DNA of 64,000 bases from Pelagerythrobacter marinus (GCF_009827515.1 NZ_WTYO01000001.1:415501-479500); one strand, 5' to 3'. Counted from the first letter of the stretch, positions 8,728-19,097 are shown. Program-made: numbers and translations. The notes: a model not told the origin generated them from the letters alone.

Positions 8728-9714
8728 ATGCGGATCGATCCGGCGATCGCGGCCCTGCGCGGCGATCCGGCGGCCGGGCAGCCGGCGCAGGCGGCGATCG
8801 AGCGGGCCCTTGCCGCGTGGCGGCGCGAGCCGGCAGTCGCGGCGGCCTGCGCCGAGCTGGCAGCCTATGGCGAAGGCGGGGCACTCGCGCGCTATCCGGC
8901 GCTCGCCGCCCTGGTCGAGGCGCGCGAGGCGGCGAATGCATTCGTCGATCCGCTGCTCGCGCGGGTGGCGGGTGTGCTGCGTCGCCACCCGCTGGCGCAG
9001 CTTCCGTTCCGGCACCAGGCAGGCGAGGGGGTGGCCCTGCTCCAGCTGGCGCGCGCCGGCCGGGCCACGCTGTCGCTGATCGGTTACGATCCCGCCGCGA
9101 CCCGGCTCGCCCCGCGCAGCGTGTGCTTCACCGATTCGCAGCGGCACGAGATATGCCTTGCCGGACGCGGCCGGGCGCAGCGGGTGACGCTCGCCGCGCC
9201 CACGCGGGGCGGGGCCGGGCTGGCGCTTGCCGACGTCGCGCTCGCGCCCGGGACGCGGATGGATTTCGCGGGCGCGCGGGCGACCAAGATCGTGCGCCGG
9301 GTGCAGCGCAGCGTGGTCCTGCTGCGGCTAACGCGGGTGGCGCGCGTGCCCGGCGAAAGCCGCGAATATCGCCTGTCCGACGGGGCCCTGCTCCACCGGG
9401 CGGCAGGCACGGCGCGCGAGAGCCGGCGCGAGCTGGCGCTGGCCCTGCTGGGCAGGATGGGGCGCGCGGACGCGCTGCCGCTGATGCTCGATGCCGCGCG
9501 CAGCGGCAGCGACAGCGCGCGCTGGCAGGCGCTGCGCGAATGCCTGGCGCTCGACAGCGGCGCCGGGTTCGCCGCGCTCGCCCGGACCGCCCGCGACCCG
9601 GCCGACCCGCTGGCCGGCCCGGCGGCGGCGCTGCGCGACGACCTGCTTGCCCGCCACCCGGCCCTGGCCGCGGCGGAGGGCGAGGGGGGAGGGGATCGGT
9701 GCCCCGCGCGCTGA
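8728..9714 (+). CDS. Unknown protein, cupin-like core plus helical repeats (lacks metal His)
   Basis: 328 residues, no family recognised. I read three parts: an Ala/Leu/Arg-rich helical region (1-~95), a beta-rich middle (~95-225) and a helical, HEAT-like tail (~228-315). The middle can be laid against the next protein: LPFRHQ against LPHDHN, LIGYDPAAT against YEYDHAAL, and LAPGTRMDF...VVLLRLTRV against LSPGRLLHY...LSVSLNVV. This suggests a diverged paralogue that has lost most candidate metal-binding histidines. It starts 11 bases after the 55-residue peptide and overlaps the next gene by 16 bases. A role as partner or scaffold for the second protein is inference. Confidence 0.7.
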   Translation: MRIDPAIAALRGDPAAGQPAQAAIERALAAWRREPAVAAACAELAAYGEGGALARYPALAALVEAREAANAFVDPLLARVAGVLRRHPLAQLPFRHQAGEGVALLQLARAGRATLSLIGYDPAATRLAPRSVCFTDSQRHEICLAGRGRAQRVTLAAPTRGGAGLALADVALAPGTRMDFAGARATKIVRRVQRSVVLLRLTRVARVPGESREYRLSDGALLHRAAGTARESRRELALALLGRMGRADALPLMLDAARSGSDSARWQALRECLALDSGAGFAALARTARDPADPLAGPAAALRDDLLARHPALAAAEGEGGGDRCPAR

Positions 9715-10601
9715 CCGCCCCGGCCGGCGCGCCCTGTTCGCTGGAGGAAGCGCGCGACGCGCTGTGCGCGCGCGGTTTCGACCCGCGCGACGAAGCCAGC
9801 CTGCACCACGCGGCCGGGTGGCTCGCGCGGCTCGGCTGCAACCGCGATTTCCTCGGCGACCTGCTGGTGGAACGGCTTTCGACGCGCGGCGACGAGGACG
9901 CGGGGGCGGCCGGCTACGGCCCCCAGGCGATCATGCTGTCCGGCACGCAGGCGGGGCATTTCCTGCGCGCCAACATCTGGCCCGCGGCCGGCGACCATGC
10001 CTGCCGCACCAGCGGCCGGCACAGCTTCGTCTACGACCTGCCGCACGATCACAATTTCGATTTTCTCACGGTCGGCTATTTCGGCCCCGGCTATCGCAGC
10101 GACTACTACGAATACGATCATGCCGCGCTCGCCGGCTGGCGCGGGGAACGGGCCGGGCTGCGGTTCGTCGAACGCAGCGCGCTGTCGCCCGGCCGGCTGC
10201 TCCACTACCGCGCGCACCGCGACGTCCACCGCCAGTTGCCGCCGGCGAGCCTGTCGGTCTCGCTCAACGTGGTTGCCGCCGATCCCGCCGCGGCCTGGTT
10301 CGACCAGTACGCCTTCGACCTGGAGGAGGACCGGATCGGCCGCGTGCTGAACCCGGGCGCGAGCGAGGCCTTCCTGCACCTCGCGGTCGGGCTGGGCAGC
10401 GGGGAGGCGGTCGAGCTGGCCCGGTGGATCGGGCACGGCCACCCGAGCGATCGCCTGCGGCTGGCCAGTTTCGCGGCGCGCGCCGCATCGGCCGGATCGG
10501 CCGAGGGGGCCGAGCGCGTCTGGCGCGAGGCGGAAGGCGCGGGCAGCCGGCTGGTGCGGGCGGAGGCGGCGCGCCGGCGCGCGGCCGTTGCGGCAGGCTA
10601 G
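9699..10601 (+). CDS. Cupin-like protein of unknown function
   Basis: 300 residues from a GTG start at 9699-9701, which is preceded by a GGGGGGAGGGG run acting as ribosome binding site. The centre resembles a cupin barrel: LPHDHNFDFLTVGYFGPG (residues 114-131) resembles the first metal-binding motif with its H-x-H, and LSPGRLLHYRAHRDVHRQ (162-179) resembles the second, P-G-x3-H and a closing histidine. A helical tail follows. A metal-dependent oxygenase, isomerase or non-catalytic binder would all fit; the sequence does not decide. It shares architecture with the preceding 328-residue protein. Its TAG and the ruvX stop on the other strand share the palindrome CTAG at 10598-10601. Confidence 0.72.
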   Translation: MPRALTAPAGAPCSLEEARDALCARGFDPRDEASLHHAAGWLARLGCNRDFLGDLLVERLSTRGDEDAGAAGYGPQAIMLSGTQAGHFLRANIWPAAGDHACRTSGRHSFVYDLPHDHNFDFLTVGYFGPGYRSDYYEYDHAALAGWRGERAGLRFVERSALSPGRLLHYRAHRDVHRQLPPASLSVSLNVVAADPAAAWFDQYAFDLEEDRIGRVLNPGASEAFLHLAVGLGSGEAVELARWIGHGHPSDRLRLASFAARAASAGSAEGAERVWREAEGAGSRLVRAEAARRRAAVAAG

Positions 10602-11083
10602 AACGCGCCGCCCGTCAGCGCGTCGATCGCCCCTTGCAGGATGATCGCGGCGGCGTGGCTGTCGATGCGTTCGGCGCGCTTGCGGCGGCTCATGTCCTGG
10701 CCGATCATGTCGCGCTCCGCGCTCGCGGTGGACCAGCGTTCGTCCCACAGCAGCACGGGCAGGCGCAGCCCTTCGGCCAGGTTGCGGGCATAGGCGCGGC
10801 TCGACTGGGCGCGCGGCCCTTCGGTCCCGTCCATGTTGCGCGGCAGGCCGATCACGACGCCCCGGATCGCGCGCTCGCGGGCGAGCACGGCCAGGGCCTG
10901 GAGGTCGCGCCCGAACTTGCCGCGCGGCAACGTCTTGCCCGCGGTCGCGAACTGCCACCCGGCGTCGCAGGTGGCCGTGCCGATCGTCTTGGTGCCCAGG
11001 TCCAGCGCCATCAGCGGCCCGCCCGCCGGCAGGGCGGCCGCGAAGGCGTGGCTGCTTTCGGTGATCAGGGCCGGCTCGACCAT
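10598..11083 (-). CDS. ruvX: Putative Holliday junction resolvase / pre-16S rRNA nuclease RuvX (YqgF)
   Basis: RNase H-fold nuclease of the YqgF family, assigned to Holliday junction resolution or to 16S rRNA 5' processing. 161 residues. Visible motifs: MALDLGTKTIGTAT (first acidic residue of the RNase H site), GVVIGLPRNMDGTEG, LWDERWSTASAE with its catalytic-position Glu, and near the end RIDSHAAAIILQGAID, which carries the last conserved Asp. About 24 residues precede the usual MALDLG core, starting at ATG 11081-11083; an internal ATG at the core is possible. The gene overlaps the upstream hydrolase by 19 bases and is last in a long minus-strand run. Confidence 0.9.
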   Translation of the reverse strand: MVEPALITESSHAFAAALPAGGPLMALDLGTKTIGTATCDAGWQFATAGKTLPRGKFGRDLQALAVLARERAIRGVVIGLPRNMDGTEGPRAQSSRAYARNLAEGLRLPVLLWDERWSTASAERDMIGQDMSRRKRAERIDSHAAAIILQGAIDALTGGAF

Positions 11084-12204
11084 GCCGCGACGCGCCGGCT
11101 GACGTCCTGCTTCACGTTTTCCCAGAACAGCGGGATGTCGTAGACGTGGTAGTTGTTGCCCGGCAGGACCGCGCTGCCCACTTCGGGCGGATCGCCGATC
11201 AGCAGCAGGCCCCGTTCGCCGCAGCGCGCCGGGACCGCGCCGGGCACCAGCATCCCGCTGGAATAGTCGGCTTCCGGGATCAGCGTGCCCAGGTTCGCTT
11301 CCGCCGGCGCGTCGCCGCCGATCCCGCCGGTCAGCGGGTTGGTGCACAGGATCTCGCTGTCGCCGCGCGGGGTGCCGTCGAACCCGGGGGACTGGCTATA
11401 GGCCTCGATCACGCGGCTCGGGTCGGCCGGCTCGGCGAAGGAAGACCAGCTCATCAGGCACCCGGCCTGCGCGGGCGTGGCGCAGGCGGGGAAACCGAGC
11501 GCGGGCAGGTCGTGTTCGACCGAGATCGGCCAGCCGACCGCGTAGATTGCGGCGACGCGCCCCTTCACCGGGCTGTCGGCCAGTTCCTCGCGCAGCAGGC
11601 GCAGCAGGTGGAGCGTGCCCTGGCTGTGCCCGGCGAGAACGATCGGCGTGTCCGCGTCGACGCTGGCGAGGAAGAACGCGAACGCCTGCTTCACGTCGGC
11701 ATAGGCGGCGTCGAGCGCCTGGCGCGCCTCTTCCGAATCGGTCAGGAAAGCGCCGAAGGTCGCCTGGCGATAGCGCGGGGCCCAGATCTCGCTCGCGCGG
11801 TTGAACGGGCTGGCCATGCCGCGCACGTAGATGCGGGCGATCCGCTGCGATTCCGCGTCGTCGAGCGGCGCGTTCCAGCGCGACCGGTCGAGATAGCTGG
11901 TCGGGTGGACGAAGAAGACCGCGAAATCGCCCGGCGCCTCGTCCCCCCCGGCGGGCAGCTGCCGGCCTTCGCCCTGCTTGGCCGGCTGCCAGCGGGCGGC
12001 GTCGTCCAGCCCGATGCCCGGGCGCGAGAGCCACATGGCCGGGTCCTGGTAGGCGTTGGTTTCCAGCGGGGCCTGTTCGACGAACGCGGTGCTGGGGACA
12101 TAGGCGACCTCGGCCAGGTCGTCCCAGAAGAACCGCAGCGCGAACATCGCCGCGATCGCCAGAACGATCAGTATGGCGATGAAATAGAGGAACTTGCGGG
12201 CCAT
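11065..12204 (-). CDS. DUF3089-family alpha/beta hydrolase
   Basis: Predicted membrane-tethered or exported lipase/esterase-like protein, 379 residues. An N-terminal hydrophobic helix (residues ~4-26) follows a basic start and can act as signal anchor. The hydrolase part begins with DFAVFFVHPTSYLDRSRWNAP, has the nucleophile elbow VLAGHSQGTLHLLRLL, and ends with NNYHVYDIPLFWENVK, where His is placed for the catalytic triad. Two cysteine pairs (FPACATPAQAGC and near CGERG) are consistent with an extracytoplasmic location. The ATG overlaps the stop of the upstream permease gene by one base (TGATG). Substrate unknown. Confidence 0.85.
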   Translation of the reverse strand: MARKFLYFIAILIVLAIAAMFALRFFWDDLAEVAYVPSTAFVEQAPLETNAYQDPAMWLSRPGIGLDDAARWQPAKQGEGRQLPAGGDEAPGDFAVFFVHPTSYLDRSRWNAPLDDAESQRIARIYVRGMASPFNRASEIWAPRYRQATFGAFLTDSEEARQALDAAYADVKQAFAFFLASVDADTPIVLAGHSQGTLHLLRLLREELADSPVKGRVAAIYAVGWPISVEHDLPALGFPACATPAQAGCLMSWSSFAEPADPSRVIEAYSQSPGFDGTPRGDSEILCTNPLTGGIGGDAPAEANLGTLIPEADYSSGMLVPGAVPARCGERGLLLIGDPPEVGSAVLPGNNYHVYDIPLFWENVKQDVSRRVAAWSSRP

Positions 12205-13313
12205 CAGTCCTCCGCCTCGGCAGATGTTTCGTTGTCCAGGCGCGCCGCGCGGCGTTCGAGCCCGACCTTGATCATGGCCAGCAGCGGGTCCGCCAGCGCA
12301 AGGCCGAGAATGCCGAACATGACGCCGAAGATCAGCTGCGCGCCCAGGACCAGCGCGGGCGCGAGATCGACGGTCTTCTTGGCGATCATCGGAATCAGCA
12401 CGTAGCCGTCGAAGTTCTGCACCAGCAGGTAGACGAAGATCGTGTAGAGCCCCATGTCGGTGCCGCCGGAAAAGCCGACCAGCACCATCAGCGCCCCGGA
12501 AATCAGCGCGCCGATGTTGGGGATGAAGGCCAGCAGGCCGGTCAGCAGCCCCAGCAGCGCGGCCATCGGCACCGGCCCGATCCCGATGATCTGCCCGCCA
12601 TAGGCGAGCAGGGCCCAGGTGAAGATCCCTTCCGCGAACATGCCCACCAGGCGCCCGGCGAGCAGGCGGCGCAGGGTGAAGGACATCGTCTCCAGCGTTT
12701 CGTGGAAGACCTTGCGCTGGTGTGCCGGGACCATCCAGGCGACCCCGCGTTCGTAGAGGTTGGGGTCGATCGCGATGTAGATGCCGATGATCAGGATCAG
12801 CAGGATCGTCGCGAAGCCGCCGAAGATGCCGCCGATCGCGCGGGTCACCGTGCCGACCCCGCTGACGAGGCTGGCGGCGACATCCTGCACGTCGTCCTGC
12901 TGGATCGCGAACCCCTGTTCGCGCAGCAGGCCGAGCAGGCGGCCGATCTGTTCGCCGACAATGGCCGGGAATTCCGCCGCCTGCTGCGAGATCTGCGAGC
13001 CGGCGAAATAGCCGAGCCACACGAAGAAGGCGATCATCGCCACGATCACGATCGCCACGCGCCAGCCCCGCGCGATCGCGAGATAGCGGCCGAGCAGCCG
13101 CGTGCCGCCGTCGATCATGGTCGCGAAGACCATCGCGCCGAAGATCACCAGCAGCGATTGCGAGATATAGACGGCGAGGACGAACAGCCCCGCCACCGCG
13201 GCCCAGACGAGCGCGCGCATCGCCTCGAACCGCAATTCGGGGTTTCTGATGTGAGCCGGGCTCCTGCCCATTCGTTCCGGCGGCGCGCCGTGCGCTTCGT
13301 CAGTTTCGCTCAC
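12204..13313 (-). CDS. AI-2E family transporter (PerM-like permease)
   Basis: Polytopic inner-membrane protein of the AI-2E/PerM family (COG0628), 369 residues with about eight hydrophobic segments and a hydrophilic region after the third one, matching the family. Recognisable stretches are FFVWLGYFAGSQI, IGIYIAIDPNLYERGV, LLTGLLAFIPNIGALISG and GYVLIPMIAKKTVDL, the last two near the pore signature. Transport substrate is not known for most members, so the AI-2 name should not be taken literally. The start is taken as the GTG at 13311-13313, inside the last codons of lepB; an ATG at 13271 is an alternative. Both ends overlap neighbours, arguing for one transcript. Confidence 0.87.
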   Translation of the reverse strand: MSETDEAHGAPPERMGRSPAHIRNPELRFEAMRALVWAAVAGLFVLAVYISQSLLVIFGAMVFATMIDGGTRLLGRYLAIARGWRVAIVIVAMIAFFVWLGYFAGSQISQQAAEFPAIVGEQIGRLLGLLREQGFAIQQDDVQDVAASLVSGVGTVTRAIGGIFGGFATILLILIIGIYIAIDPNLYERGVAWMVPAHQRKVFHETLETMSFTLRRLLAGRLVGMFAEGIFTWALLAYGGQIIGIGPVPMAALLGLLTGLLAFIPNIGALISGALMVLVGFSGGTDMGLYTIFVYLLVQNFDGYVLIPMIAKKTVDLAPALVLGAQLIFGVMFGILGLALADPLLAMIKVGLERRAARLDNETSAEAED

Positions 13314-14196
13314 TCTCGGGGCCCCTGTCGGCGATTGCGGGACGCAGTGTGCTCCAGGCGCGGTCGCCGCGCAAGGACGTGAACCAGGAAAGCGGGTTGA
13401 AGCCGGTCGTGCCGTCGAGCGAGAAGGTGATGAATTCCGCCCGGCCGCCGATGTTTTCCAGCGGCACCGGACCCATCAGGCCGCTCGGGTCGTAGGCCCG
13501 GCTGTCGGAGGAATGGTCGCGGTTGTCGCCCATCACCATGACGTGCCCGTCGGGGATCACGATCGGCCCGAAATCGTCGAGTTCCTGGCGCTTGTGGTCG
13601 ATCACCAGGTAGGTCGCGCCGTTGGGCATCGTCTCGCGCAGGGTCGGCGGTTCGCACACTCGCGTCCCGTCGGCCAGCACGGCGGTGTAGTCGAGCGGCA
13701 GCCCGGTGCGCGGATCGGTCCCGAAATCGCACTGCATGTTGGCGTCGAGCGGGATTCGCAGCGGCGGCTCCACTTCCTGCGGAACCGGGGTGCCGTCGAG
13801 CACGATCTGCCCGCCGCGCACCTCGAACGTGTCGCCCGGCAGGCCGACCACGCGCTTGATGTAATCCTCGTCGCGGACCGGGTGCACGGGGATCACGATG
13901 TCGCCGTATTCGGGCGTCCCGGGCCAGATCCGCCAGTCGCCGCGCGGCATCAGGTGGAACGAGATCGAGGCCCAGCTCCAGCCGTAGGGATACTTGCTGA
14001 CCACCAGCCGGTCGCCCACCAGCAGGTTGGGCAGCATCGATTCGCTGGGGATGTAGAACGGCTTGGCGATGAAGCTGTGAAAGCCCAGCACCGCCAGCAG
14101 CATCAGCGCCAGCCCCCGGATTTCCGAAAGCCAGTCGATCCCGTCCTTCTTCGGTTTCTCGCTCGTCTCGGTCACGGTGGATGATGCGCTGTTCAT
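13300..14196 (-). CDS. lepB: Signal peptidase I
   Basis: Inner-membrane serine protease that removes signal peptides from exported proteins. 298 residues with one hydrophobic anchor (about 27-45). The catalytic serine is S53 in PSESMLP and the general-base lysine is K114 in [24 protein letters not shown] near residue 230 is the conserved box E-type sequence. An insertion between the Lys motif and this box contains two cysteines. The chosen ATG at 14194-14196 overlaps the acpS stop as ATGA. The acpS-lepB order is common in alphaproteobacteria. Confidence 0.95.
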   Translation of the reverse strand: MNSASSTVTETSEKPKKDGIDWLSEIRGLALMLLAVLGFHSFIAKPFYIPSESMLPNLLVGDRLVVSKYPYGWSWASISFHLMPRGDWRIWPGTPEYGDIVIPVHPVRDEDYIKRVVGLPGDTFEVRGGQIVLDGTPVPQEVEPPLRIPLDANMQCDFGTDPRTGLPLDYTAVLADGTRVCEPPTLRETMPNGATYLVIDHKRQELDDFGPIVIPDGHVMVMGDNRDHSSDSRAYDPSGLMGPVPLENIGGRAEFITFSLDGTTGFNPLSWFTSLRGDRAWSTLRPAIADRGPESERN

Positions 14197-14594
14197 AGCG
14201 GGCGAGCCTCGATGATGACGAAGGCCTGGGCCCATGGGTGGTCGTCGGTTAGGGTAAGATGAATGAACGCCTCATGGCCGGGTGGCGTCATTTCCGCAAG
14301 CCGCGCGGCAGCGCCGCCGGTCAGCGCCAGGGTCGGCGCGCCCGAGGGGGCGTTCACGACGCCGATGTCCTTGTGGAACACGCCGCGGCTGAACCCGGTG
14401 CCGACCGCCTTGGCGAAAGCTTCCTTCGCCGCCCACCGCTTCGCGAACGTGCCGGTGCGGGCATAGGGGCGCCGGGCCGCCTTGGCCCGTTCGACATCGG
14501 TGAAACAGCGCCGCTCGAACTTCTCGCCCCACCGCTCCAGCGAGGCGGCGATCCGATCCATGTTCGTCAGGTCCGATCCCATGCCGATGATCAT
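14193..14594 (-). CDS. acpS: Holo-[acyl-carrier-protein] synthase
   Basis: Transfers 4'-phosphopantetheine from CoA to the serine of acyl carrier proteins. 133 residues, normal for the bacterial AcpS trimer. Magnesium ligands are visible at D8 in [13 protein letters not shown] and E58 in [14 protein letters not shown]; the [15 protein letters not shown] stretch follows as expected. The ribosome binding sequence GGAAGAGGG that precedes the ATG at 14592-14594 belongs to the arm of the inverted repeat at 14600-14755. It could also serve the acyl carrier protein of the XrtA locus at 50134, which is inference. Confidence 0.94.
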   Translation of the reverse strand: MIIGMGSDLTNMDRIAASLERWGEKFERRCFTDVERAKAARRPYARTGTFAKRWAAKEAFAKAVGTGFSRGVFHKDIGVVNAPSGAPTLALTGGAAARLAEMTPPGHEAFIHLTLTDDHPWAQAFVIIEARPL

Positions 14595-14599
14595 CTTGC

Positions 14600-14755
14600 C
14601 CTCTTCCCTTCAGGGGAGAGGGGGGAGCGGCGAAGCCGCGGAGGGAGAGGGGCGAACAAGACTGGCAAGAAGGCTCTGGTGCCTTGGTGCATGACAACAG
14701 AACATCCCCCTCTCCCCGACCCTCTCCCCTGAAGGGGAAAGGGAGGGCGCATCGC
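14600..14755. repeat. Inverted repeat element between pdxJ and acpS
   Basis: The whole gap between pdxJ and acpS is bounded by two related arms. The left arm (14600-14626) contains CCCTTCAGGGGAGAGGGG and the right arm (14706-14752) contains CTCTCCCCTGAAGGGGAAAGG, its near reverse complement. Each arm is itself a small palindrome. Between them lie a second short dyad (GCGGCGAAGCCGCGG, 14627-14641) and unique sequence. It looks like a REP-type or miniature dispersed element and, in the pdxJ-acpS transcript, would fold into strong hairpins. Copies elsewhere in the genome cannot be checked from this window. Confidence 0.6.
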
Positions 14756-14763
14756 ACCCGCCA

Positions 14764-15492
14764 TCATCGCGCCGCGTCCATCAGCTCGCGCATCGTGCGC
14801 ACGGCCTGTTCCAGCCCGACGAAGACCGCTTCGCCCACCAGGTAATGGCCGATGTTCAGCTCCGCCAGCTGGGGGATCGCGGCGATCGGCTGGACATTGT
14901 CGTATGTCAGCCCGTGGCCGGCATGGGGCTCGATCCCGTTCTTCGCCGCCAGCGCCGCCATGTCGGCGATCCGCCTCAGCTCGCGCGCGCGGTCCTCGCC
15001 GGTGGCGTGGGCATATTCGCCGGTGTGGAATTCCACCACCGGCGCGCCGAGGCGCAGCGCGGCGTCGAGCTGGCGTTCGTTCGCCTCGATGAACAGGCTC
15101 ACGCGGATGCCGGCGTCGGCCAGCCGCGCGACCACCGGGGCAAGCTGGTTGTGCAGGCCCGCGGCGTCGAGCCCGCCCTCGGTCGTGCGCTCCTCGCGTT
15201 TCTCGGGGACGATGCAGGCCGCGTGCGGGCGGTGGCGCAGCGCGATTTCCAGCATTTCCTCGGTCGCGGCCATTTCCAGGTTCAGCGGCAACTCGGTCGC
15301 GGCCTGGATCCGGGCCAGGTCCTCGTCGCGGATATGGCGGCGATCCTCGCGCAAGTGGGCAGTGATGCCGTCGCCGCCCACCCGGGCGACGATTTCCGCC
15401 GCGCGCACGGGATCGGGATGGTCGCCCCCGCGCGCGTTGCGGATCGTGGCGACGTGGTCGATATTGACCCCCAGGCGCAGCGGCGCGGCCAT
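14764..15492 (-). CDS. pdxJ: Pyridoxine 5'-phosphate synthase
   Basis: Final ring-closing enzyme of the DXP-dependent vitamin B6 pathway: condenses 1-deoxyxylulose 5-phosphate with 3-amino-2-oxopropyl phosphate. TIM barrel, 242 residues, usual length. Family stretches are intact: [17 protein letters not shown] at the N-terminus, [45 protein letters not shown] and [11 protein letters not shown], with [12 protein letters not shown] near the C-terminus. One base separates its ATG from the pyrE stop, so it is translated from the pyrE transcript. Downstream lies the inverted repeat before acpS. Confidence 0.96.
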   Translation of the reverse strand: MAAPLRLGVNIDHVATIRNARGGDHPDPVRAAEIVARVGGDGITAHLREDRRHIRDEDLARIQAATELPLNLEMAATEEMLEIALRHRPHAACIVPEKREERTTEGGLDAAGLHNQLAPVVARLADAGIRVSLFIEANERQLDAALRLGAPVVEFHTGEYAHATGEDRARELRRIADMAALAAKNGIEPHAGHGLTYDNVQPIAAIPQLAELNIGHYLVGEAVFVGLEQAVRTMRELMDAAR

Positions 15493-15493
15493 C

Positions 15494-16072
15494 CTACTTG
15501 CGGCTGCCCGGCTTGGTCACCGGCACGGCCGCCAGCTCGGGCGGGATCTCGTCTTCGGCATAAGTGGGGAAGGTAATGTCCAGCAGCGCGTGATAGGGCA
15601 CGTCGAAGGCGACGTCGCCCGCGCGGCGATCGACCAGCGAGACGAGGGCGATGACGTCGGCGCCGGCCGCCGCGACGGCCTTCATCGCCTCGCGCGAGGA
15701 AAGGCCGGTGGTCACGACGTCTTCCACCACCAGCACTTTCTCCCCCGGCTCGAGGCGGAAGCCGCGGCGCAGTTCGAAGGTTCCTTCGGGCCGTTCGAGG
15801 AAGATCGCCTCCTTGCCCAGCGCGCGGCCCATCTCGTGCCCGATGATGATCCCGCCCATCGCGGGGGAGACGACCTTGTCCACCGCGGCGCGCAAGTCGC
15901 GCGGCATCTTCGCCGCCAGCGCGGCGGCGAGGCGGCTCGCGCGCATCGGGTCGGCCAGGACGCGCGCGCACTGGAGGTAATAGGCGCTGTGCCGGCCGGA
16001 GGAGAGCTTGAAATGCCCTTCGAGCAGGGCCTCGCTCGCGCGGAATTCGTGGAGCACTTCGTCTTCGGTCAT
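15494..16072 (-). CDS. pyrE: Orotate phosphoribosyltransferase
   Basis: Converts orotate and PRPP to orotidine 5'-phosphate in pyrimidine synthesis. 192 residues. The PRPP-binding motif [14 protein letters not shown] is at about residues 113-126, preceded by the [18 protein letters not shown] substrate region and followed by a C-terminal extension ending PGSRK. ATG at 16070-16072 is chosen; upstream in-frame sequence has no coding character. The 197-base divergent gap to coxB holds a short leader hairpin at 16103-16119 and the cox promoter. It is the first gene of the minus-strand run reaching ruvX. Confidence 0.95.
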   Translation of the reverse strand: MTEDEVLHEFRASEALLEGHFKLSSGRHSAYYLQCARVLADPMRASRLAAALAAKMPRDLRAAVDKVVSPAMGGIIIGHEMGRALGKEAIFLERPEGTFELRRGFRLEPGEKVLVVEDVVTTGLSSREAMKAVAAAGADVIALVSLVDRRAGDVAFDVPYHALLDITFPTYAEDEIPPELAAVPVTKPGSRK

Positions 16073-16102
16073 CTCGGCTTGCTGTCCCGTCCGTGGCAGA
16101 TT

Positions 16103-16119
16103 CCGGCCGTTCTGGCCGG
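16103..16119 (-). other. Short GC hairpin in the pyrE leader
   Basis: CCGGCC and GGCCGG (six pairs, five-base loop) lie 31 bases upstream of the pyrE start. In the pyrE transcript this would be a leader hairpin; on the plus strand it is followed by TTGGGGATTTTTC, which is a weak terminator resemblance. Function unproven. Confidence 0.3.
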
Positions 16120-16144
16120 TTGGGGATTTTTCTCCTAGAAGCGC

Positions 16145-16173
16145 TTGAGACGGGGGGCAAGCGCGCGTATAGG
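16145..16173 (+). promoter_or_regulatory. Probable sigma-70-type promoter for the cox operon
   Basis: TTGAGA at 16145-16150, a 17-base spacer and TATAGG at 16168-16173, giving a predicted start near 16180 and a leader of about 90 bases before coxB. It is the best promoter-like match I see in the divergent pyrE-coxB gap. Inferred by eye only. Confidence 0.5.
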
Positions 16174-16269
16174 CCCGCGCAGACCTGTCCCCCGACGGGG
16201 TTTTCGCGGCTGCGCATGTGGTCTTCAGCGATAAGAACGGCAACGACAAGAACGGAAAGCGTCGGACAG

Positions 16270-17334
16270 ATGAAATTCGGTGATTGGCCCACGCGGGCAG
16301 CGCGGTTCGCAACCATCCTCTGGGCAGCTATCCTGCTGGCCCTCGCGCCCCAGGCGGCCCATGCACAGGCCGCGACCGAAGCGCCGGTGGCGGCCGAAAC
16401 GGTGGACGCTGGCGCGGCGGCGGACGTCACGGCCGACGCGGCCGGCGAAACGGACGCGGCGGATGCCGCCGGCGGCTACGAGCCGCTCGGCCCCGAGTGG
16501 ATCAAGGGGCAGCCGACGCCCGGCGCGCTCGACGTGCAGGAACAGTATTCGCCGATCGGCAAGACGGCCACCGGCCTCCACGTCGGCCTGCTGTGGGTCA
16601 TGGGCGTGATCAGCTTAATCGTCCTCGCGCTGCTGATCTGGGTCATCGTGCGCTATCGCCGCGGTGCCAACCCCAGCCCTTCGAAGACGACGCACAACAC
16701 CACGATCGAGGTCGTGTGGACGCTCGTCCCGGTCCTGATCCTGGTCGCCATCGCGATCCCGTCGATCTCGCTGCTGACCAAGCAGTACGAATCGCCGCCG
16801 GAAGACGCGGTGACGATCAAGGTCATCGGTTACCAGTGGTACTGGGGCTACGCCTATCCCGACAACGGCGGGTTCGAGGTGATTTCCAACATGATGCCCG
16901 AGGACGAGGCGCGGGCGAAGGGCTTCCCGGCCCAGCTCGAGGTCGATAACCGCATGGTCGTGCCGGTCGATACGCCGCTGCGCATCCAGACCACGGCCGC
17001 CGACGTCATCCACGCCTTCGCCGTGCCTTCGCTGTGGTTCAAGATCGACGCCGTTCCGGGCCGCCTGAACGAGCGCCTGCTGACGATCGAGGAGCCGGGC
17101 ATCTATTACGGCCAGTGCTCCGAGCTGTGCGGTGCGCGGCACGGTTACATGCCGATCGCGATCGAGGCGCTCCCGCGCGACCAGTGGGAAGCCTGGGTCC
17201 GCACCCAGCCGGGCGGCACGGTCGGCGGCGACGAGCCCGATGCGGCCGCCGCGGCCGGCGATGCGGCAGCGACTTTAGAGGCGGGTGAAGCCGCCGACGC
17301 CGAGGCTGCCGATCCGGCCGCCGCGACCAACTGA
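16270..17334 (+). CDS. coxB: Cytochrome c oxidase subunit II
   Basis: CuA-bearing subunit of aa3-type terminal oxidase; accepts electrons from cytochrome c at the periplasmic face. 354 residues. A signal peptide ends near AAHAQ (about residue 33). Two membrane segments follow (about 100-125 and 150-170), then the cupredoxin domain with GYQWYWGYAYPD and the CuA loop QCSELCGARHGYMP, with C283 and C287. Ala/Glu/Asp-rich low-complexity sequence lies just after the signal peptide (residues ~35-75) and at the C-terminus (~318-354); these tails are longer than usual but do not touch the copper site. Start at ATG 16270 gives the signal peptide; upstream ATGs do not. Confidence 0.95.
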   Translation: MKFGDWPTRAARFATILWAAILLALAPQAAHAQAATEAPVAAETVDAGAAADVTADAAGETDAADAAGGYEPLGPEWIKGQPTPGALDVQEQYSPIGKTATGLHVGLLWVMGVISLIVLALLIWVIVRYRRGANPSPSKTTHNTTIEVVWTLVPVLILVAIAIPSISLLTKQYESPPEDAVTIKVIGYQWYWGYAYPDNGGFEVISNMMPEDEARAKGFPAQLEVDNRMVVPVDTPLRIQTTAADVIHAFAVPSLWFKIDAVPGRLNERLLTIEEPGIYYGQCSELCGARHGYMPIAIEALPRDQWEAWVRTQPGGTVGGDEPDAAAAAGDAAATLEAGEAADAEAADPAAATN

Positions 17335-19065
<1,731 letters not shown>

Positions 19066-19072
19066 CGCGGCG

Positions 19073-19097
19073 GCCCCTCCCACCGGGTGGGAGGGGC
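19073..19097 (+). terminator. Perfect GC-rich hairpin after ctaD
   Basis: GCCCCTCCCAC and GTGGGAGGGGC pair perfectly (11 base pairs) around the three-base loop CGG, eight bases after the ctaD stop. No T-run follows, so it may be a partial terminator, an mRNA-stabilising end or an attenuator that lowers expression of the assembly gene ctaB relative to ctaD. Confidence 0.55.
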
